From the NCBI RefSeq assembly GCF_008831285.2, contig NC_045148.1, positions 11,886,183 to 11,950,182 on the forward strand: 64,000 bases of DNA. Direction: 5' to 3'. Under the pieces are notes generated by a model. It ran no database searches. It was given only the letters and a program-made list of their open reading frames with translations, and was not told the DNA's origin. This document shows positions 53,943-64,000 of the stretch, piece by piece. Positions within the stretch are counted from its first letter, which is position 1. Every line of letters starts with the position of its first letter. This DNA is from Nymphaea colorata. Taxonomy: Eukaryota; Streptophyta; Magnoliopsida; Nymphaeales; Nymphaeaceae. The position numbers and the translations under genes were made by a program.

Positions 53943-56900
53943 ATGGCGGCTTCTTCCTCGTCAACCGTCAACACAAATCAAACTGAAATTGGGGCTTTTA
54001 GAACTGAGAATGTTCCCATGCAGGTCATCACTCTTCGCCTTACAAAGGAGAACTATTTCTCGTGGTCGCCTGCTATGACTATGGGGATTGCTGGCCGTGG
54101 TCAGATGGCCTATATCGACGGGAGCAACCCCGAACCAGCAAGAACAAGTGGTGTGTGGCATACTTGGTTTCTTGAGGATAATCAAGTGAAAACTTGGATT
54201 GTCAACTCTGTCTCCGCCGATATTCAGCCCCTTATCCTTCGGAAGAAGACTGCTAGAGACATGTGGGTGGTCCTAGAGCAAATGTATGGCCAAAAGAAAA
54301 CGGCAATTCGTACTTACCAAGTAATGAAGACAGTCTATGGCATTCGACAAGGGAACTCTTCTGTTGCAGAGTACTATGGGGCTTTGAAAGGCAAGTGGGA
54401 AGAGCTTGACTATCATTCTGATATTCTTTGGCATTGTCCCCAAGATCAGGCACTTTATGTTGCTCATGAATGGGAAAACAGAGTGTTCCTTTTTTTAGCA
54501 GGTTTAAATGATGAGTTTGAAGGTGTTAGAAGCTAGATTCTGAATTCAGGAGAGGTGTCCAGTATTGAAGATGTGTACTCCTGTGTTGAAGCGGAAGAAC
54601 AGAGAAGGCTTGTTACAAATGAGGGGAAGAGGGAACTTGTGCCCTATCATGAGAGATCCGCTCTTGTGAGTCGTGGTCCTGGCGGCCCGTCTAGATCCCT
54701 TCGCCGGTGCACTCACTGCAAGAAGACTGGTCACACCGTGGATTATTGTTGGGATCTTCATCCAGAGAAGAAGGGAAACAAAGGGAGGTCTTCTATTGGG
54801 AGGACGCCTGTGTCTGAGGTGCAAACATCCAGTGGAGAAAAAGTCTCCATTTCTGCTGACCAGCTTCGTGAACTAAGGGCCTACTTGGGTCGGATCGATG
54901 TCAACCAGGCCGCGACACCTGATGAGACAAAGGCTAATCAAGCTCTTGCAGTTATTGGCGATACAGGTAACTCTTCTGTGGGGGAATGGATTGTGGATAG
55001 TGGTGCCACTCACCACATGACAGGTAACCCAAAATTGTTTCATGAATATAAGTTATCTTCATGAAGGGAACGAGTTTCTCTCGCAGATGGTTCATCTACT
55101 GTTGTGGCAGGCGAAGGGACTTTGTCCTTGTTGGATAAATTTCATGTGCGGGGAGCATTACATGTTCCCCAGTTTCCCTTAAATCTCTTGTCAGTTAGTA
55201 AACTTACTAAAGAGCTGAACTGTGAACTTATTTTTTCTGCCGACCGTTGTGTTTTGCAGGACTTGGTGACAGGAAAGAGGATTGGGATTGGTTTGGCGTC
55301 TGATGGCCTATACCGTCTTCCCATACATGTGGCTACAGCTCTTATGACAACGATTAGCAAGACAGAAAAACGGAGAGAAGATTGTCTTCAGTCTTTTTGT
55401 ACTGGCATGAACGTTTTGGGCATTTACCTTTTGGGATTTTGAAACAGTTGTTTCCCGATTTGTGTTCTTCTTTGAACTTGTCGTTGATTTCTTGTGATGT
55501 GTGTCAGTTTGCCAAACATGTGAGGGCTTCGTACCCTGTTTCTACTAGTTGTGTTAATGAAGCTTTTTCTTTGGTTCACTCGGATGTGTGGGGGCCTTCG
55601 GGAATTCATACCCGTCAAGGTTTTCAGTATTTTATCACTTTTATTGATGATTACTCTCGGGCTACCTTTGTGTACTTGTTAAAAGATCGCAGTGAGGTTC
55701 CTCATATCATAGAGGCTTTCATCCTTCTTGTACACACTCAATATGGTGACAATATTAAAACCTTCAAGTCCGATAATGCCCGTGAGTATATGTGTCAGTC
55801 TGTTGAGGATTTTCTTCGACAAAGGGGGATTGTTCATGAGACTTCTTGTAGTTATACCCCTCCACAAAATGGAGTGGCTGAAAGGAAAAATCGCCAGCTT
55901 CTTAATGTCACCAGGGCCCTTCTGTTTCAGAGAAATCTTCCCAAACACTATTGGGGTGATGCTGTCCTCACTAGTGCGTATCTCATCAATCGCATGCCCA
56001 GTCGTGTTCTGAATGGTCGGACTCCCCATTCATTACTTCCTGGCAGTCGTCCACCATTTCTACTTCCTCCTCGTGTTTTTGGCTGTGTGTGTTTTATACA
56101 TAATCACAGCCCCAATATAAAAAAACTTGATCCCAGGTCTATCAAAGGTGTGTTTGTTGGGTATTCCCCTACTCAAAAAGGATACAGGTGTATTGACCCC
56201 CTCACTGGTAGAGTTTATGTTACGAGGGATGTTACCTTCTTGGAACATGCCTCTTACTTTGGTGAGAATCCTCTTCAGGGGGAGAAGTCTGTGGTTAGGG
56301 AAGAGTATTCTCAGAGTCAGGAACTCCAATTTACAGATTTTTTGGACTACAGGAAGGCAGAACCTCTCACTATTGTTGATGTGGCTGAGAAGGAGGAAGG
56401 GTGTGACACTGGTATTGAGAAGGAAGGCAATCGTTTGGTTGGACAGGTCTACTCTAGACGAGGTGCTCGGACAGAGGATGTGACTTGTGGTGCGAGATCT
56501 ACTACCAATCCCAATGCCACTCTTTCCTTGGATGAACCAAGTCCTACCTTGAAGACTCAAGATGAGGGTGAAAAGAAAAATGAAGATCTTCCCATTGCCC
56601 TGAGAAAGGGTGTCAGGTCATGTACTCAACACCCTATTGGTAATTTTGTATCCTATTCGAGACTTGGCAATGATTACAAGTGTTTTGTTTCTTCTCTTTC
56701 CTTGGCTGTGATTCTCAGGACCGTTGCTGGAGCTCAAAGTGATTCCAAGTGGGTTGATGCTATGGAAGAAGAACTGGAAGCCTTGAGAAGAAACATGACA
56801 TGGGAAGTTGTGAAGATTCCTGAGACGGCTCACCTAATTGGATCCAAATGGGTGTATACCATCAAGTACAAACCAGATGGTAGTGTTGAAAGGTATAAAG

Positions 56901-58258
56901 CTCGTCTTGTGGCCAAGGGGTTTAGCCAAAAATATGGGATTGACTACTTGGAGACCTTTGCTCCTGTTGCGAAAATGAAGACAGTTAGAGTTGTTATATC
57001 CCTAGCTGTGATGAAAGAGTGGAAAATGTACCAACTAGATGTTAAGAATGCCTTCCTCAATGGTGACCTCGAAGAAGAAGTCTATATGCATATGCCTCCA
57101 GGATATGAAGAACCGGAGAAGTGCTGTAAGCTGAAAAAGGCCTTATATGGCCTCAAGCAGTCACCCAGAGCATGGTTCGAACGACTGAGACGAGTAATGC
57201 AACATCATGGGTACAAACAAGGGAATGGAGATCACACTCTATTTGTGAAGAAAAAAGAGGGCAGGGTCACTCTTCTACTTGTTTATGTGGATGACATGAT
57301 AGTCACAGGAAATGATGAGGAGGAGATCATCAAGTTAAAAGGGTTACTAGCTACGGAATTTGACCTCAAGGATCTTGGCAAGCTGAGGTATTTTCTTGGT
57401 ATTGAGATTGCTAGATCTAGTAATGGCCTTGTGCTAAACCAAAGGAAATACACATTAGACCTGTTGGAAGAGACTGGTAAATTGGGGTGTAGACCTGCTT
57501 CTACCCCACTTGACACATGACACAAGTTGAGACTTAGAGATGGAGAGCTGCTCGGTGAAGAAGCTAAGGGAAGATATCAACGTCTGGTTGGGAAGTTGAT
57601 CTATTTTACTCTCACGAGACCATATATTACCTTTGCGATGAATGTATTGAGTCAATTTATGCATGCACCTACTGACGCACATCTGAAGGCTGTGGACAGA
57701 GTTTTATGTTATTTGAAGAGAAATCCTGGCAAGGGACTCTTGTATGTGAAACAAGAGACTGTTGAGATCGAGGGGTATTCTGATGCAGACTGGGCAGGTT
57801 GTGCTGATACTAGACGGTCTACTACAGGGTACTGTGTCTACTTAGGAGGAAACCTTGTAGTATGGAGGAGTAAGAGACAGGATGTATGTTCTCGGTCTAG
57901 TGCAGAGGCAGAATATAGAGCCGTTGCTATGGGAGTGTCAGAGTTACTATGGTTGAGAATATTGTTGACTGATATTGGAATAGAGATTGAAGGACCTTTG
58001 AAGATGTACTGTGACAACAAGTCTGCCATCAACTTAGCCAACAACCCTATTCTACATGACAGAACAAAGCATGTTGAAATTGATCGTCACTTTGTTCGTG
58101 AAAAGATTGATGCTAAAAAGTTGATCTTACCTTACATGAAGTCTGAAGACCAAACCGCTGACGTTCTGACGAAAGCTCTATCTTCAACTTCATTTGAGAG
58201 AAATGTATCCAAGTTGGGCATGTTTGATATGTATGCCCAACTTGAGGGGGAGTGTTGA
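53943..58258 (+). pseudogene. Copia-B gag-pol polyprotein (four lesions)
   Basis: Gag from ATG 53943 (LRLTKENYFSWSPAMTMG); zinc knuckle CTHCKKTGHTVDYC at about 54710; protease with WIVDSGATHHMTG; integrase with WHERFGH, CDVCQFAKH, HSDVWGP, SDNAREY and PPQNGVAERKNR; RT with QLDVKNAFLNGDLEEEVYM and LVYVDDMIVTG; RNase H with DADWAGCADTRRSTTGYC, SRSSAEAEYRAVA and CDNKSAINLANNP. It is broken by stops at 54534 (gag), 55062 (protease) and 57518 (RT end) and by a frameshift near 55380 before integrase. The terminal stop lies in the 3' LTR, as in Copia-A. Confidence 0.93.
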
Positions 58259-58491
58259 AGGTTATTGGTATACGGGTCCAGATCTGGACCCAATCCAGTA
58301 TGTCCTTATTAGGGCATACTTATAGCATTGTAACCCTAATCTTTGTTGTTAATGAAATCTTAGAGAGAGAGTCTGGATGCTAGTGGGCACCGGCTCCTCC
58401 TCATCCGTGGTTTTTTTCCCTCTAGTTGTGGGTTTTTTCCACGTTACATCGTGATCGTTGTTTTCTTCCTCTCCTTGTTCGTGTTTCTACA
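58253..58491 (+). repeat. Copia-B 3' LTR
   Basis: 239 bp, near-identical to the 5' LTR, directly after the polypurine tract and followed by the CATGA duplication. Confidence 0.95.
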
Positions 58492-58496
58492 CATGA

Positions 58497-58967
58497 CATG
58501 ATTCCCATTTTCATCTGCTCTTCTTGCCTAAATGCATGATGAGAATTTATTCTGATCTCATTCTATTCCCTACCATGCTCTTTGTTAAGATATTTCTGGG
58601 CACTGAGTTCACGTTTAAATTCAGTTTGATAATGCCAAGTTCCAATGATTCATGGATGTTCTTGAAGGACCTAGTTACTGTTTTCTTTTTCACGACAGCT
58701 TGTCTATCATGAGAACACTGTGTTTTACGTTGTGCCTATCCACAGTTGCCATCAATTGTTTGATTCGACTCCTTGGGAGGTCTTCTTTTTTTGGGTGGGG
58801 GGACTGGGGAGGGGTGGTGGTTGGTCTGGGGTGAAAGGGAGATGGTTTTGGAGATTTCTAGATGGCCTTTTCGTAGTCCTCAAAAGAAATATGGATGCTG
58901 AGAAAGAGACAAAGTTGGCATTCAGGTTTGTAGTAGGGTAGAAGTATGATCAACTAGACACGCAGTT
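58497..58967 (+). other. intron 8 segment, no gene seen
   Basis: Intronic DNA between Copia-B and the small MITE, with a G-rich stretch around 58790-58830. No further NAD synthetase exon is recognised. Confidence 0.6.
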
Positions 58968-59189
58968 TAGGGGTGGGCATCGGGCTGGGCCAGCCCAATT
59001 TGATTCAAAGTCGGGCCTGGGCCTGGCGGCCCCGGCGTGGGCTCAGTTTATTTTTAATAAAAAAATTTAAAATGTATATTATATATATATTTAGAAAGAA
59101 AATGTATAAAAATATAATTAATATTATTAAAAATATATATATCAGGCCCAGCCTGATTTGATCTAGGCCCGACCCAACGTCCACCCTTG
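58968..59189. mobile_element. 222-bp MITE with hAT-like ends
   Basis: Left end TAGGGGTGGGCATCGGGC; the right end in reverse complement is CAAGGGTGGACGTTGGGTC, an imperfect inverted repeat of the same type as the element at 43157-44265. The interior is very AT-rich. No convincing target duplication is visible, so the exact ends are uncertain. Confidence 0.6.
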
Positions 59190-59403
59190 TGGCAGGTGGT
59201 TGGCCAGCTAACACACACTAGAACTACTAGAAATGGAGAATCAACCTAATTTCTCTTACCCAAACTAAGTGAAATAGGCATGTGAGGATGCTAGGTGTAC
59301 CTATGCGGTACAACATTTCTTGACACGAGTATGCTTGACCATGTCAGTGGGTTAGATAATGGATTTTAATCGGTTTCTTCTCTCTCTCTCTCTCTCTCTC
59401 CTT

Positions 59404-59677
59404 TGTAAGATTTTGAAATATAACGCCAAACCACTCGATGGAATCTTTTGTAGATGCAAGAGGAGAAGAGGAGGAGGTGACTGCACGTGCAATAGAGAGA
59501 GAAAAAAGAAAAGAGGGCAGCAACCGTGGCCCTTCCTCCTTGTCATTAAAATTAGGTTACAAGTAAATACAGAAAACAACAAGTATTTACAAGTATGCCA
59601 CCGTCCATTATGTTTGGGTGTGTGGGCAAGATGGATCGGGTCTAGGCAGACCCAATCCAATTCGTACAATCTTAACA
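59404..59677 (-). mobile_element. solo LTR of the Copia-C family nested in the Copia-D 5' LTR
   Basis: On the minus strand it starts TGTTAAGATTGTACG and ends AAAATCTTACA, matching the Copia-C 3' LTR at 51612-51893 (shared CAGACCCGATCCA, GGCGGTGGCAT-like and GTAACCT words). Flanks are TCCTT on the left and TCTTT on the right, a likely 5-bp duplication with one change. The Copia-D 3' LTR shows the uninterrupted target. Confidence 0.82.
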
Positions 59678-59913
59678 TCTTTCTCTTCCTCCATATGGTT
59701 CAACATGGTACCAGAGTGGTGAACATCTGATTTGCTAGGACGCTGTTGCTCTTCTCAACTCCTCTTCTCTCTACACTCACGTCTGATATGCTAGAGCAGC
59801 CTCTTCTGCGAGCACGTCTGAGCACTTTGGGCAGCCTTTTTAGCCCAACCTAGGGTTTCTTAAAACTCTAAGTCGATGCACTCTGGAAGCCTTTTCCTTC
59901 TCCTACTTCGACT

Positions 59914-61714
59914 ATGAATAGGTTCCAGGACCCCCCATTGGTCTACACACGCCGACAAGATCCCTCTCATGATCGACCATTAGAGTCTTCTCAGGGTGTG
60001 AGCTCCATTGAAATAAGTATACCTGACATTGATCCATCTCAGGACTTGCCTATAGTCCTGAACAAAGGCAAGAGGCAATGTACCATACATCCTATCTCAC
60101 AATTTGTTGCACTGACCACTTTGGTGATCTCACAATTTGTTGCACTGACCACTTTGGTGACAATTTACAACAGTTCCTTCATGCTATATCAGTTCATACT
60201 GTACCGACTAGTCATCAATAGACAATACTAGACTGTAAATGGCGAAAAGCTATGCAAGATGAGATGGACGCTCTCTTACAGTGTGGTACCTAGGAGTCAG
60301 TTGATCCTCCTTCAAATTGTGATATTGTTGGCTCCAAATGGGTCTTTACAGTCAAGTACCGTTTAGACGGATCCATAGAAAGATATAAGACTCAACTACT
60401 GGCTAAGGGATACACCCGGACATATGAAGTTGACTTCTTTGAGACTTTTTCTCCTGTGGCTAGGTTGGGTAGTATTCGGCTCATTATCTCTGTTGCGGTA
60501 CACTCTAATTGGCCTATGTATCAGTTGGATGTAAAGAATGTCTTTCTCTACGGTGATCTTGAGGAGACTGTATATATGCAGCAACCCCCAGGGTTCGAGT
60601 GATAGGGGGAGTGTAAGAAAGTGTATTGTCTGAAGAAGGCAATTTATGGACTCAAACAAAGTCCCAGAGGTTCCACAAATTATCTGAGATTGTTTCACAG
60701 TGTGGATTTGAAAGATCTCCTCTGGACCATTCTTTATTCATCAAGAAGACCTCCAAAGGTATAGTTGGGTAGTATATGTTGATGACATTATCCTAACAGG
60801 TGATTGTGATCAAGAAATTTTAGTTACAAAGACTTTCCTTCAGAAACACTTTGTCACAAAAGATCTTGGTCACTTGCAATATTTTCTTGCATTGAGGTTG
60901 CTCATAACAAAGAAGGTGTAGTTTTGTCTAAGGAAATATGTACTTGACCTACTGCAGGATACAGAGATGTTAGGAGCCAAGCTAGCTAATCTTCCTGTTA
61001 ATCAACGTCTTCATCTTCATGATAATCAATCGGAGCTAGTGGATTCACGATCTTGCAGGTCTCTCATTGGCAAACTTCTTTATGTCACTGTGACTAGACC
61101 AAACATTAGCTTTGTTGTTGGGAAACTAAGTCAGTTTATGGAAAAACCTACAAAAGTCCATTGGGATGCTGCATTGATGGTTTTGAAATATCTAAAATCA
61201 TCCCCGGGGCAGACGCCTCCTTTTCAAGAAGGTGAATCTCTAGAAATTGTTGCTTACAGTGACGTTGACTATCCAGGGTCTGTTGACGACAGAAATTCCA
61301 CCACAGGCTTTTGTATCTTTGTTGGAGGCAACCCCATATCATGGAGAAGCAAAAAGTTTTAGATCAAGTGCAAAATCTGAATATAGAGCAATGACTCAAA
61401 TGGCTACTGAGATGACTTGGGTTAAATCTATGCTAACAAATATAAATGTTCATGTTCCTCTTCCTTTGAAAATGTATTGTGATAACAAGGCTACTACTTA
61501 CATTGCAAATAATCCAGTATTTCATAAGAGAACAAAACACATAAAGGTGGATTGTCATTATGTTTGGGATCTTATACAAGGAGGTGTTTTGTCTACGATT
61601 CATGTAGCCTTTGAAGACCATGCAGCAGATATGTTTACAAAGGTCCTTCCTATTGGTGATTTCTCTAGATGTTGTAACAAGCTGAACATGGTTGATATCC
61701 ATGCTCCAGCTTGA
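59914..61714 (+). pseudogene. Copia-D pol remnant (RT and RNase H)
   Basis: Begins with the pre-RT segment (DLPIVLNKGKRQCTIHPISQF, with a short internal duplication at 60105-60162), then RT pieces with GSKWVFTVKYRLDGSIERYK and VYMQQPPGFE, a VDDIILTG active-site word near 60780, and RNase H at 60967-61714 (LIGKLLYVTVTRPNISF, SKSEYR-like region, CDNKATTYIANNP). Many stops and frameshifts make it the most decayed copia here. Confidence 0.82.
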
Positions 61715-61721
61715 ATGAGAG

Positions 61722-61947
61722 TGTTGAAATTAGAAAGTTTATGTTTAAGTTTGGTAGTTTTCTAGTTATTTAAAGAATTAGAGTCTTCTTTAGTCATTTT
61801 ATATATTTGTTTGTCTCTCATATGTAAGGACATATGCCGACCCCTAATCTCTCTTTAATTAGAGATTAGGGTCCGCTAATGGATTTTAATAGGTTTCTTC
61901 TCTCTCTCTCTCTCTCTTTCTTTTCTCTTCCTCCATCGTGTTCAACA
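61722..61947 (+). repeat. Copia-D 3' LTR
   Basis: 226 bp, TG...CA with inverted ends TGTTGAA/TTCAACA and a (TC)n tract near the right end. It follows a degenerate polypurine tract (CTTGAATGAGAG). Confidence 0.82.
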
Positions 61948-62101
61948 ATAAACTTTATGAAGCAGGAGCCATTCTTTATCAAATTCTCTTTGCATCTACC
62001 AAATAGGCTATGTAATTGAAGAAAATATATTAACTTTTCCCACCATGCATCATCTAAATTGCATTTTTTAATTTTTGAGCCTTCGCATTGTCATCACTTC
62101 G

Positions 62102-62455
62102 ATAAAATTCCCAATTATTGTTCGTGACCATCAGTGTTAATGCATGTTTACTTGCTTACTTTTCATCATTACAATAATGGATACAAAATGAGTCTCAACA
62201 ACCTTCAAAAGTGCTTATAAAATTCCCAATCATTGTTAGTGACCATCAGCGTTAATGCATGTTTTACTTGCTTAATTCTTTTCATCATTACAATAATGGA
62301 TATAAAATGAGTCTCAGCAACCTTCAAAAGTTCTTATAAAATTCTCAATCATTGTTAGTGACCATCAGCGTTAATGCATGTTTTACTTGTTTAATTCTCT
62401 TCATCATTACAATAATGGATACAAAATGAGTCTCAACAACCTTCAAAAGTGCTTA
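62102..62455. repeat. three tandem copies of a roughly 120-bp unit
   Basis: Copies start at 62102, 62217 and 62337 with ATAAAATTC(C/T)CAAT(T/C)ATTG and share GTGACCATCAG(C/T)GTTAATGCATG and ACAATAATGGATA(C/T)AAAATGAGTCTCA. The copies differ by a few substitutions and small indels. Non-coding. Confidence 0.92.
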
Positions 62456-62559
62456 TTGATATAGCAAGAACATTTTGATGATTTACAACAAAATTTATGA
62501 TGTTTTTAACATCATACTCAAGCTCTTCATCCATGAACACAATTTACAGGATTGACATC

Positions 62560-63260
62560 TTCATTTAATGGGCTACAAATACTTTTAAGTGCTAAATTTA
62601 TGCTATGCGTCATACAAAGAGTCTAAAATATGTGATGGGATCAGTTGCCAAATTCATCCCGATATGACTTCAAGCCGAATTATTATTAATAATAATTTGC
62701 ATAATAAGCAATAAAATTATTAGTGGCCGACCGTCTTTGTATATTTGTCTGCCCATTAGAAACTATAGAGACTCCATATTGTGTCCATAAAAATTTCTTA
62801 TTCTTTAATAATTTTTGAATATTTGCTTTTTCTTCTATAAGGGTTACTATTCTCAACTTTTTACTATTCTCAACTTTTCTGAACTCAAAGGTGCATAACT
62901 AGTTAAATTGCTATCAGCTAAACCCATAACGACATCTTCTTAATAAGGACTTCTAACTGCATTGAAAGGAAGTGAACTTGCAAAACAGAACCTCCCAATT
63001 CTTCTATCCATCTCTTTTCTCCCCATACTTCTGAATGCTTGTGCTATGGTTTTTGTAGGTCATATTCCCAAGCTCATCTTGTTTTTTTCTTTGGAACATC
63101 TTCATCTTCTTAAATTGCATAAAGTGGAACAAATATGTCACTTGATTTTGCTGAATTTCTTTTTTTGTTTCAGCTGCCTTTTTTTTTTCCAATTCCTTCC
63201 ATTCTTTATTGATATCTTTGCAACCTCTGATTCCACATCCTTTGAAGTTTGATCTGTAAT
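62560..63260 (-). pseudogene. hAT transposase (DUF659-type) relic, minus strand
   Basis: Minus-strand translation in changing frames shows IGRFCFASSLPFNAVRSP (near 62950-63010), LIEEKANIQKLLKNKKFLW and YGVSIVSNGQTN (62760-62870), the order found in DUF659 hAT transposases, with the usual SDGWTD changed to SNGQTN. Stops and frame changes are frequent. It is a different, older family from the hAT at 26287. Boundaries are approximate. Confidence 0.6.
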
Positions 63261-63510
63261 AAATGTCTTAACATGCATATAGGAGCCAATAGACTGTTCA
63301 TTACTAAAATTGCAAGCAAAATTCGTATTCCCACAGACTAGCTTTTGTTGCTTTAGTCACATACCTTCAAAATGGTTGAGATGAATCTGTTTTAGTTGTG
63401 TCTGCTGCATTGACACTACCTCTAGAACTTACTATATTGTCACTTCTACTTGCAATCGTCTTGCTTTTATCGGCCATTATACTCTATATTTGAAAAGCTA
63501 TAAGTGGAAT
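63261..63510 (+). other. intron 8 segment, no gene seen
   Basis: AT-rich DNA between the hAT relic and the terminal R1 copy. Nothing recognisable. Confidence 0.5.
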
Positions 63511-64000
63511 TGTCACACCCCGACATTTTGACACCCAAACATTTTTTTTTTCTAAACATAAAGCATCGAGGTGCGACTACACAACAGTTCAAAAGAGATG
63601 AGCCAAGCAATTCAAAACAATGGGGCGAACCTTCATTTATATAACCATTTTGTATATACAAACCACATCTATGTGTGTAACAAAAATGCCCCAACTATAT
63701 GATTGATGTCTATCCAAAAACAAGACATCAATACCAATAAACCAAGACGCGCGGGCACTAAACAAGAAAACAAAACCCAAAACCTCCCCAGTAGGATGTG
63801 AGTGAAGCCATCTGCTCAACCTGCTGCCTCGGGTCCGCCAAAACCTGAAAAAGAAAACAACTGAAGGCTCAGCCTTCGCAGTATGGCAACAAGCCAGGAA
63901 AATACCAAACCCTCTTAGATAGGGCTCAAATCAGAAAACAATTATCAAAATCATTCATCATTATGTCGTGTCAGAGCACGACACGTACAAGCCACTCAAT
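63511..64000 (-). repeat. LTR-like repeat R1, copy 3 (cut by the window end)
   Basis: Begins TGTCACACCCCGAC and follows copies 1 and 2 through GTGCGACTACAC, AAACCTCCCCAGTAGGATGTGAG, TGCTGCC..GGTCCGCCAAAACCTGAAAAA and the CTCAGCCTTCGCAGTATG block. No primer site adjoins the TG end. It continues past the window. Confidence 0.68.

Larger units (their letters stand above)
53047..58491 (+). mobile_element. complete Ty1/copia retrotransposon Copia-B
   Basis: 5445 bp between 5-bp duplications CATGA (53042-53046 and 58492-58496). LTRs are 53047-53287 (241 bp) and 58253-58491 (239 bp), TGTTGAAGG...GTTTCTACA, differing by very few bases (GACCCGATCC/GACCCAATCC, an AA indel, GTTGAGGG/GTTGTGGG). The primer site TGGTATCAGAGCC starts at 53288; the polypurine tract is 58241-58252. 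It lies 194 bp after exon 8 in the sense orientation. It belongs to a different copia lineage from Copia-A, with shorter LTRs and a diverged polyprotein. Confidence 0.96.
59353..61947 (+). mobile_element. degraded Ty1/copia relic (Copia-D) with nested solo LTR
   Basis: 3' LTR 61722-61947 (TGTTGAAATTAG...GTGTTCAACA). A truncated 5' LTR is recognisable at 59353-59403 and 59678-59705 (AATGGATTTTAATCGGTTTC, then CTTCCTCCAT..GGTTCAACA), interrupted by a 274-bp insert; the primer-site-like TGGTACCAGAG follows at 59706. Gag, protease and most of integrase are deleted. The coding remnant runs from the integrase tail through RT to RNase H with many lesions. Confidence 0.8.

Noticed and set aside
58968-59189. 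8-bp target duplication for the small MITE
   Set aside because: The flanks (CGCAGTT and TGGCAGGT) do not match convincingly.
1-64000. CRISPR arrays, bacterial operons, tRNA or rRNA genes
   Set aside because: None seen; the tandem repeats lack the repeat-spacer pattern and the window is plant nuclear DNA.

Overview
This is plant nuclear DNA. One split protein-coding gene on the + strand runs through almost the whole window and is heavily loaded with transposable elements. The gene is glutamine-dependent NAD+ synthetase. Eight consecutive coding exons (first ATG at 5522, last visible exon ending at 52852) join in phase through canonical GT-AG introns into about 469 residues: the complete nitrilase-type glutaminase domain and the start of the ATP-pyrophosphatase domain. 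The rest of the C-terminal domain lies beyond base 64000. The protein closely follows the plant family. Ty1/copia, Ty3/gypsy chromovirus and hAT elements in introns of 6 to 15 kb suggest an angiosperm with a large, long-intron genome; I cannot name the species.

Layout. 1-5521 is upstream DNA with an LTR-like repeat (1312-2041). 5522-8635 holds exons 1-4 with ordinary introns. Intron 4 (15.0 kb) carries an inverted pair of TRIM-like miniature retrotransposons around a long LTR-like block (9602-12130) and a rearranged head-to-head cluster of gypsy chromovirus pieces (13590-22300). Intron 5 (11.9 kb) carries an internally deleted copia element with a 5-bp target duplication (23923-25011), a full-length hAT transposon with an open three-exon transposase and an 8-bp target duplication (26287-29781), a near-perfect 1148-bp tandem duplication that starts in the hAT end (29773-32068), and a 470-bp hAT-like MITE (32004-32473). 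Intron 6 (6.1 kb) is mostly one complete copia element (36120-41558). Intron 7 (10.6 kb) has a diverged solo LTR, a 1.1-kb non-autonomous hAT-like element, a deletion derivative of the intron-5 hAT family and several nested copia fragments. Intron 8 (more than 11.1 kb, open at the window end) has a second complete copia element (53047-58491), a small MITE, a copia relic with a solo LTR inside its own 5' LTR, a threefold 120-bp repeat, a hAT transposase relic and another copy of the LTR-like repeat seen near the start.

How it fits together. The only host gene seen is the NAD synthetase; everything else is mobile DNA in its introns or flanks. Exons and splice sites look undamaged, so the gene is probably functional if such introns can be spliced. 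Both complete copia elements lie in the sense orientation within a few hundred bases of an exon. The hAT elements give the richest story: a possibly autonomous element, a shortened relative that would encode only the DNA-binding N-terminus, and a tandem duplication whose two breakpoints fall in two different transposon ends at a shared TACGT.
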